Source of the DNA: Candidatus Anoxychlamydiales bacterium
GTDB lineage: Bacteria; Chlamydiota; Chlamydiia; Chlamydiales; SM23-39
Length of the DNA: 21,070 nt
Reading direction: 5' to 3'
NCBI GenBank assembly: GCA_011064865.1
Contig: JAAKFX010000014.1
Coordinates: 1 to 21,070, forward strand
Below, piece by piece: positions 16,162 through 21,070 of this stretch; the first letter of the stretch is position 1, and each line of letters opens with the position of its first letter. The position numbers and the translations under genes were made by a program. The notes beneath the pieces are model-generated. The model searched no databases, was not told the DNA's origin, and saw only the letters and a list, made by a program, of their open reading frames with translations.

Positions 16162-16315
16162 AGAGGGAAAAATTAAATATATACTTGATAAATAAATTGA
16201 TCGAACAATGTATTGAATGATTCATAATGAGTCAAAATATTTAAATATGTATTTTAAAAAATTTACAAAAAAAGCATTTTTGATCTTTTGCTTAAAAATA
16301 ATTTATTACGACACT

Positions 16316-16347
16316 TTACGACACTTTTTTTAAAAAAAGTGTCGTAA
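16316..16347. repeat. Perfect 32-base palindrome
   Basis: TTACGACAC and seven T are followed immediately by seven A and GTGTCGTAA, giving a perfect, loopless 32-base inverted repeat inside the repeat array. It could extrude as a cruciform, bind a dimeric protein, or act as a hairpin in RNA from either strand. Confidence 0.9.
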
Positions 16348-16389
16348 TGGAGTTATTTTCAATAAAAAGATGTCGTAATAGAGTGATTT

Positions 16390-16426
16390 ATATAAGAAAA
16401 GTGTCGTAATCAGAAGGATTGCGACA
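16390..16426 (-). terminator. Possible terminator of pgk formed by the array's last two repeats
   Basis: Read on the minus strand, TGTCGCAAT (16426-16418) and ATTACGACA (16410-16402) form a stem of nine positions with one A-C mismatch and a 7-base loop, followed by CTTTTCTTATAT. It lies about 85 bases past the pgk stop. Confidence 0.4.
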
Positions 16427-16511
16427 ATTTACATAGAGCGAATATCAAAAATATAAAAAAGCTTTTAAATTGGCATAAAGAAAAAAATATCAATCAGAAA
16501 ATATTTTACTA

Positions 16512-17717
16512 TTATAGTTTCTTATCACTTAATGCTTCTATTCCAGGCAAAGTTCCAAACTCAATATATTCCAATGATGCTCCACCACCAGTTGAAAGAT
16601 GTGAAAATTTATCAGCGATTCCAAGTTTATTAATAGCTGCTATTGAATCCCCACCACCAATAATACTTACACAATCAATTTTTGAAATTATTTTAGCTAT
16701 TTCATTTGTGCCTTTGGCAAAATTTTCAAATTCAAAAACGCCAAGTGGACCATTCCATAAAACGGTTTTTGCATCTTTTAGGTGTTCTTGCCAATCCTTA
16801 ATAGTTTTAGGCCCAATATCCACACCTTCCCAATTATCCGGTATATTTTCATCAGTATTTATAATTTGAGTTTTAGCTTCATTTTTAAATTCATTGGCTA
16901 TTAAAATATCTAAAGGAAGATAAAGTTTTACTTTTTTCTCGTCGCATTTTTGCATTATTTTTTGAGCCTCAGAAACGAGCTCTTCTTCAAAAATTGAATT
17001 TCCAACACTTAAATTTAGAGCTTTTAAAAATGTGTATGTCATAGCTCCACCAATAAATATAGCATCAACTTTGTCGATCAAGCTATTTATAACTCCAATT
17101 TTTGTAGAGATTTTTTTACCACCTATTATCGCAAAAAATGGTCTTTTCGGATTTTTTACAGCTTTTCCTAAAAAATCGATCTCTTTTTTTAATAAAAATC
17201 CCATTGCAGCTTTATTTTCAAAGTATTTTGTAATCGTATATGTCGATGAGTGTTTTCTATGCGCTGTTCCAAAAGCATCATTTATATAAACATCACCAAG
17301 AGATGCTAGACTTTTTGCAAAGTTTGGATCTGTCTCTGGTTTTGTCTCTGCTTCATGAAATCTTAAATTCTCTAGTAGTAAAATCTCTCCAGTCTTTAAA
17401 TTTTTAGCTAAATTCTCAACTTCTGAGCCAATACTATCTGGTGCCATTTGAACATCTTTTCCAATTAACTCAGATAATCTTTTAGCTACAATTTTAAGTG
17501 ATAGTTTTGGATCTATTTTTCCTTTCGGTCTTCCTAAATGAGACATCAATATTAAAGATGCCCCTTTATCTAAAACATATTTAATTGATTGAAGTGCTGC
17601 TTTTATTCGTGTGTCATCTGCAATCTTATCGTCATCCGTTAATGGTACATTGAAATCTACTCTCATCAAAACTTTTTTGCCTTTTAGATCTAAATCTGTA
17701 ATTGATAACTTTTGCAT
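16512..17717 (-). CDS. pgk: Phosphoglycerate kinase
   Basis: Glycolytic enzyme transferring phosphate from 1,3-bisphosphoglycerate to ADP. The ATG at 17717 gives 401 residues, the normal bacterial size; it is preceded by AAGGA about 10 bases upstream. The frame stays open 25 codons further, but that extension is AT-rich and unlike Pgk. Seen: RVDFNVPL (19-26), SHLGRPKG (59-66), NDAFGTAHRKHSS, GGKKISTKIGVI (usually GGAKVSDKI), GPLGVFEF, the nucleotide-binding GGGDS (354-358) and STGGGASLE (375-383). The usual GK near the C-terminus is FGT here. It stands alone with long gaps on both sides and is divergent from the secretion genes. Confidence 0.95.
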   Translation of the reverse strand: MQKLSITDLDLKGKKVLMRVDFNVPLTDDDKIADDTRIKAALQSIKYVLDKGASLILMSHLGRPKGKIDPKLSLKIVAKRLSELIGKDVQMAPDSIGSEVENLAKNLKTGEILLLENLRFHEAETKPETDPNFAKSLASLGDVYINDAFGTAHRKHSSTYTITKYFENKAAMGFLLKKEIDFLGKAVKNPKRPFFAIIGGKKISTKIGVINSLIDKVDAIFIGGAMTYTFLKALNLSVGNSIFEEELVSEAQKIMQKCDEKKVKLYLPLDILIANEFKNEAKTQIINTDENIPDNWEGVDIGPKTIKDWQEHLKDAKTVLWNGPLGVFEFENFAKGTNEIAKIISKIDCVSIIGGGDSIAAINKLGIADKFSHLSTGGGASLEYIEFGTLPGIEALSDKKL

Positions 17718-17800
17718 AATTAACAATTCCTTTTTTATTTTGATTTTTAACAAAGATAATTTTTGAGTAAAGAATAATAATTTATTTATCAATTATTTCA

Positions 17801-17830
17801 TTGAAAATTATTAAAATTTTTCTATATAAT
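17801..17830 (+). promoter_or_regulatory. Probable promoter of the two-partner secretion genes
   Basis: TTGAAA (17801-17806) is followed after 18 bases by a perfect TATAAT (17825-17830). The expected start leaves a leader of about 17 bases before the ATG at 17854, and no clear Shine-Dalgarno sequence is present. Confidence 0.55.
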
Positions 17831-17853
17831 TCATTTTTTAAATGTAATATAAA

Positions 17854-19701
17854 ATGCGAAAGATATTTCTGCTTTTTTCATTGTTTAGTTTAGCCAAAAA
17901 TTATTTTTGCGAAGATATTGATTTATTAACAAATGAAACAATTTTTCAATCAGAAGATCTATTTGAACATAAATTGAAAAAGACCTTTTATCCAGAGGTT
18001 TTTTTTCTACAAGATGATTTGAATATTCAAATTCCAAATGATGAAACATCTTCAAATGAAATACTCAATTCAAGTGATATAAAATGTGAAGAGAATATTA
18101 AGCAAAAGGCAAATGAAAAATTTGATATTAAAAAAGAAATTTTAGCTGATAAAATTACAGCTTTAATTTTTACAAATCAAACGGATTTAATTGAAGATGA
18201 GTGTTTGCGAGATATTGAGGGAATTGAAATAGATGGCATATATGTTAAAAATAAAGAAAAATTCAAAAATCAATTTTTATGTTTTTTAACAAAACCTCTC
18301 ACTTTAGAGATTTTAGAGCAGATAAAAAGAAAAACAATAGAGTATTTTCAAAATAATATCCCATATCTAACTGATGTAAAAATTTTGGAAAATCAAGATG
18401 TATCTTCTGGAAAAGTACAAATTTTAGTGTTATATGCAAAATTGGATGAAATAACATCGAGTGGTGCAAAATACTTTTCGAATAAAAGACTTTTGCAAAA
18501 ATTAAATATGCAGCTTGATCAAGATATTAATTTGAAGGAAGTAAAAAAATATTTGGCATTATTTAATCAAAATCCCTTTAGAAATGTCTCTGTATTATTG
18601 GAACCATCAGAGGATTTAGGATATACTAATCTACATTTCATAACAGAAGATATTTTTCCTTTAAAAGTTTTTGCAGGATATGAAAATACAGGTAATGAAA
18701 TCGCATCTAAGCATCGCTTTTTGACAGGTCTTAATTTCGGGAATTTTTTAAATTTGGATCATCAATTGAATTTGGAGTTTAAATTTGCTCCGCATATTGA
18801 TAAATGGTGGGGAGTAACAGGAAATTATATACTTCCAGCATTTTATAGTAATTATCTTAAAGTAATTGGTTCTTATGTTAAAACGAATCCTGAAACCGAA
18901 AATAATTATGATATAACAGGGAAAGCTTGGACTGTTATGGCAAGATATCATATCCCTTTGCAATTATATAAAAATGCAACTAATGAAGTTATTGTAGGCT
19001 ATGACTTTAAACATACCAATAACTTTTTATCATTTCTAGGAACTTCAGTCTTTAATAATTTTATAGATATATCTCAATTTGTTTTTCAATTTTCTGGAAA
19101 TTTTTATGATAGATTTGGAATGACATCATATTTAATTAGCCTTTATGCATCTCCAGGTGATATGACAAAACACAATGATAATAAAGATTTCAGACAAGAG
19201 GGCAATGCAAAAAAAGCAAAGTATTATTATGCGACATTTAATTTAGATCGAACATTGAAAATTTATAAAGATTTTTTATATGTAATAGATTTTTTTGCGC
19301 AAGTATCAACAAGAAGACTTCTGCCAACAGAAGAGATTTCAATAGGTGGATTTTATACTGTTAGAGGTTATCAAGAAAATGCTGTTTTTGGAGATCGAGG
19401 ATTTTATATGAGAAATGAGATTCGCACGCCACAAATTAAGTATACAAAATATAAAAATCTAAAACATGATCTTCAGTTTTTAGCATTCACAGATTTGGGA
19501 TATGTCAGCCATGTAAATGAAAATGTTTCTACTAAAAATAGCTCATTTTTAGCGTCTGTGGGGCCAGGTCTTAGATATATAGTTGAAAATAACTTAATAG
19601 TAAAACTCGATTACGGAGTGCAGCTAAAAAAAACCAATCGCGATTTTTTTGCTAAATCTTGGCACTCGAAACTTCACGCATATGTATCTTTTCAATATTA
19701 A
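17854..19701 (+). CDS. TpsB/ShlB-FhaC-type outer membrane transporter (two-partner secretion)
   Basis: A 615-residue Omp85-superfamily pore, expected to sit in the outer membrane and export the TpsA protein encoded just downstream. Seen: a signal peptide (about 1-19, MRKIFLLFSLFSLAKNYFC); a poorly conserved acidic linker to about 115; two POTRA-like domains (about 122-197, beginning IEGIEIDGIYV, and about 200-263); then a beta-barrel rich in alternating aromatic strands from about 265 to the end. VRGY (503-506) in the GGFYTVRGYQ segment is the conserved lumen-loop motif of this superfamily. The protein ends in the aromatic-terminated strand LHAYVSFQY. The order tpsB then tpsA on one strand, with its own promoter, is typical. 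A BamA relative is less likely because there are only two POTRA domains and the adjacent gene is a TpsA. Confidence 0.85.
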   Translation: MRKIFLLFSLFSLAKNYFCEDIDLLTNETIFQSEDLFEHKLKKTFYPEVFFLQDDLNIQIPNDETSSNEILNSSDIKCEENIKQKANEKFDIKKEILADKITALIFTNQTDLIEDECLRDIEGIEIDGIYVKNKEKFKNQFLCFLTKPLTLEILEQIKRKTIEYFQNNIPYLTDVKILENQDVSSGKVQILVLYAKLDEITSSGAKYFSNKRLLQKLNMQLDQDINLKEVKKYLALFNQNPFRNVSVLLEPSEDLGYTNLHFITEDIFPLKVFAGYENTGNEIASKHRFLTGLNFGNFLNLDHQLNLEFKFAPHIDKWWGVTGNYILPAFYSNYLKVIGSYVKTNPETENNYDITGKAWTVMARYHIPLQLYKNATNEVIVGYDFKHTNNFLSFLGTSVFNNFIDISQFVFQFSGNFYDRFGMTSYLISLYASPGDMTKHNDNKDFRQEGNAKKAKYYYATFNLDRTLKIYKDFLYVIDFFAQVSTRRLLPTEEISIGGFYTVRGYQENAVFGDRGFYMRNEIRTPQIKYTKYKNLKHDLQFLAFTDLGYVSHVNENVSTKNSSFLASVGPGLRYIVENNLIVKLDYGVQLKKTNRDFFAKSWHSKLHAYVSFQY

Positions 19702-19912
19702 ATTTTTATCAAGAAATATCAAAAAAACAGTTTAAAATATATTGTATTTTTATTGAAAAATTATGCCAAATTAGTAGTTCTAAAAAATGCAGTATTATTT
19801 TGTAGTAAAAAGTTTATGATTTTATTTAATTTAAAATCAATATAACTAGAAAATAATCTCTTTAAAAAAAATATCCAATCTATTATCTAAATGAAATTAA
19901 GGGGAAGAAATC
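19702..19912 (+). other. Gap between the secretion transporter and exoprotein genes
   Basis: A 211-base AT-rich gap. It contains a perfect 8-base inverted repeat, TGATTTTA / TAAAATCA with a 7-base loop (19817-19839), and ends with a strong ribosome-binding site, AAGGGG, about 9 bases before the tpsA ATG. No convincing promoter hexamer pair was seen, so tpsA may be read through from tpsB. Confidence 0.5.
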
Positions 19913-21070
19913 ATGCATTTTTATACTCACGCTTGCGCGCGCACATTATTTGCGCGTATATTAGTGTATATACTATTAGCTTGTTTCATTCTTCCTATAT
20001 CTATTTTTTCTTTGCCTCAAAAAGAAAAAGTTGTTTTTGGCTCTATATCGATAGAAGAGTCTTTAAATGAGATAAAAATCACTCAAAAATGTTCAAAAGC
20101 GATTATTGATTGGAAAGATTTTTCTTTGAAAAAAGATGAAATAGCAAGTTTCATTCAAGATAAAGATTATTCTGTTTTGAATAGAGTTGTTACAGATAAA
20201 ATTTCCAAAATATATGGCTCAATACATGCTGATGGAAATTTTTATCTAATAAATCAAAATGGAATTTTAATTGGACCTAAAGGATCTATTAGCGCTAAAG
20301 AGGTAATGCTATCTACCTTGGAGCTTTCAAACGAAGATTATCTAAAAAATAAAGATTTAAGCTTTTCATCTTCAAAAGATGGTAAAATCCAAAATTTTGG
20401 ATCGATAAAAGCACTTTCTAAAGATGTGTTTATCTTATCTAAAACAATTGAGAACAAAGCAAAAATTTCAGCTAAAAAAGGCGAAGTTAACTTAATAGCA
20501 TCATCAAAAATTTTAATTTTAGATGGTAAAAAAGATATAATAATAAAGCCTGAAATTGATGGATCGATCTCAAATGAAGGAAATATAAAAGCTATCGAAG
20601 TTAAACTCAAATCTTCAAATAATAATCTAAATACATTTGCAATAAATCAAAAAGGTCTTATCGAAGCTACAGGTTTTGAAAAAAAAGATGGAAAAGTAAT
20701 TTTAATAGCTGAAAGAGGTATTACCAAACATACAGGTACAACAGTAGCCAAAAATGAAAATGAAACTGGAGGAAAAGTTAGAGTTTTAGCGGAACATGTT
20801 GTAATAGATAGTGAGTCAAAAATAGATACAAGTGCTTCATTTGGTGGTGGTGAAGTTTTAATCGGAGGAGATTTTCAAGGAAAAAATCCAGATATTAAAA
20901 ATGCTAGAACAGTTTTTGTAGCGAAAGATGCTTTGATAAATGCTGATGCTTCTCAAAAAGGAAATGGTGGAAAAGTAATTCTTTGGGCGAATGATACAAA
21001 TAGTTTTTACGGAAATGTAACAGCTAAAGGTGGAAAAAAATATGGAGATGGCGGTTTTGTTGAAATATCT
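19913..21070 (+). CDS. Filamentous haemagglutinin-like exoprotein (TpsA), N-terminal part, runs off the window
   Basis: An open frame of 386 codons reaches the last base of the window without a stop. Seen: a long N-terminus with a hydrophobic signal segment (about 12-34, LFARILVYILLACFILPISI); the TPS/haemagg_act domain (about 45-165), including NRVVTDKISKIYGSIHADGN (90-109) and LINQNGILIGPKG (112-124), where the classic motif is NPNGI and here is NQNGI; then beta-helix-like repeats. Residues 296-386 carry a module common in large exoproteins: GGGEVLIGGDFQGKN (311-325), then INADASQKGNGGKVILWA and GNVTAKGG. This domain directs export through the TpsB pore encoded upstream. Start: ATG with AAGGGG upstream. 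The C-terminal effector or adhesin part lies outside the window, so function (adhesin, toxin) is open. Confidence 0.88.
   Translation, partial: MHFYTHACARTLFARILVYILLACFILPISIFSLPQKEKVVFGSISIEESLNEIKITQKCSKAIIDWKDFSLKKDEIASFIQDKDYSVLNRVVTDKISKIYGSIHADGNFYLINQNGILIGPKGSISAKEVMLSTLELSNEDYLKNKDLSFSSSKDGKIQNFGSIKALSKDVFILSKTIENKAKISAKKGEVNLIASSKILILDGKKDIIIKPEIDGSISNEGNIKAIEVKLKSSNNNLNTFAINQKGLIEATGFEKKDGKVILIAERGITKHTGTTVAKNENETGGKVRVLAEHVVIDSESKIDTSASFGGGEVLIGGDFQGKNPDIKNARTVFVAKDALINADASQKGNGGKVILWANDTNSFYGNVTAKGGKKYGDGGFVEIS
19938..19956 (+). promoter_or_regulatory. GC-rich hairpin just inside tpsA
   Basis: CGCGCA (19938-19943) and TGCGCG (19951-19956) form a 6-base G+C-rich stem with a 7-base loop, beginning 25 bases after the A of the start codon. 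It stands out in very AT-rich DNA and could slow translation initiation, but may only reflect signal-peptide codons. Confidence 0.35.

Larger units (their letters stand above)
16305..16426. repeat. Array of a TGTCGTAAT core repeat, partly with a 31-base period
   Basis: The core TGTCGTAAT occurs forward at 16340-16348, 16371-16379 and 16402-16410, that is with starts exactly 31 bases apart. Inverted copies are at 16305-16313 (ATTACGACA) and, lacking the first base, at 16317-16324 within TTACGACAC. A degenerate inverted copy, ATTGCGACA, is at 16418-16426. Sequence around the forward copies is also partly shared (AAAAG before, GAGT-ATTT after in two of three). I found no copy elsewhere in the window. 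Each copy read on the minus strand is followed by T-rich sequence. Confidence 0.85.
15987..16511. other. 525-base gene-free gap between npt1 and pgk
   Basis: No credible gene on either strand. Nearest npt1 it holds a leader of about 140 bases with a hairpin TCTTGC-TAAAA-GCAAGA (16066-16082) and a small palindrome GTGTT-A-AACAC (16091-16101). Next comes a probable npt1 promoter (16134-16161), then AT-rich sequence without recognised signals. The repeat array (16305-16426) sits near the 3' end of pgk. Confidence 0.7.

Noticed and set aside
16305..16426. The repeat array as a small CRISPR
   Set aside because: The repeated core is only 9-10 bases, copies occur in both orientations, intervals are themselves partly similar, and no cas gene is nearby.
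16305..16426. A chromosome dimer-resolution (dif) site
   Set aside because: No pair of 11-base Xer arms with a 6-8 base centre could be matched to a known dif consensus; the arms here are shorter and multiply repeated.
17718..17792. A 25-residue N-terminal extension of phosphoglycerate kinase
   Set aside because: The extension is AT-rich, unlike the family, and a good AAGGA site precedes the internal ATG at 17717.
20338..20610. A 90-codon open frame on the minus strand
   Set aside because: It lies wholly antisense to the beta-helix region of the exoprotein gene, whose plus-strand frame has clear family motifs.

Overview
The window is about 21 kb of very AT-rich DNA (G+C by eye well under one third; not counted) that reads as the chromosome of a member of the Chlamydiae, most likely an environmental lineage rather than Chlamydia itself. 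The evidence is the neighbourhood: rho, coaE, polA, a SohB/SppA-type protease, a nucleotide (ATP/ADP) translocase, pgsA, dnaB, mnmG (gidA) and lplA. As I remember it, this set is clustered in Chlamydia trachomatis, and the translocase marks an obligate intracellular energy parasite. Genus cannot be fixed from sequence alone.

Layout. Every gene from base 41 to 17717 is on the minus strand. Reading in the direction of transcription: pgk (alone); a 525-base gap with a striking 9-10 bp repeat array and a probable promoter; the nucleotide translocase, ending in an AT-rich terminator; a DedA-family membrane protein overlapping pgsA by 4 bases; a tightly packed run sppA-polA-coaE-rho-(278-residue membrane protein); tRNA-Ser(GCU); dnaB interrupted by a 431-residue intein with a LAGLIDADG endonuclease; then a tiny ribosomal protein gene, mnmG, a degenerate response-regulator receiver gene and lplA. 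At 17854 transcription flips to the plus strand: a two-partner secretion transporter (TpsB) preceded by a good promoter, followed by the N-terminal 386 residues of its large exoprotein (TpsA), which runs off the end of the window.

How the genes work together. Most are core housekeeping: replication and repair (DnaB, PolA), transcription termination (Rho), cofactor supply (CoaE, LplA), tRNA modification (MnmG), phospholipid synthesis (PgsA), glycolysis (Pgk) and import of host nucleotides. The accessory content is the DnaB intein, the lone pseudo-receiver, the repeat array downstream of pgk and the TpsB/TpsA pair, which suggests export of a filamentous adhesin- or toxin-like protein.

Limits: promoters and terminators are pattern matches by eye. 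Family assignments rest on motifs read from the translations, with no database search. No clearly new defence or mobile system was found; the most distinctive unexplained element is the repeat array at 16305-16426.
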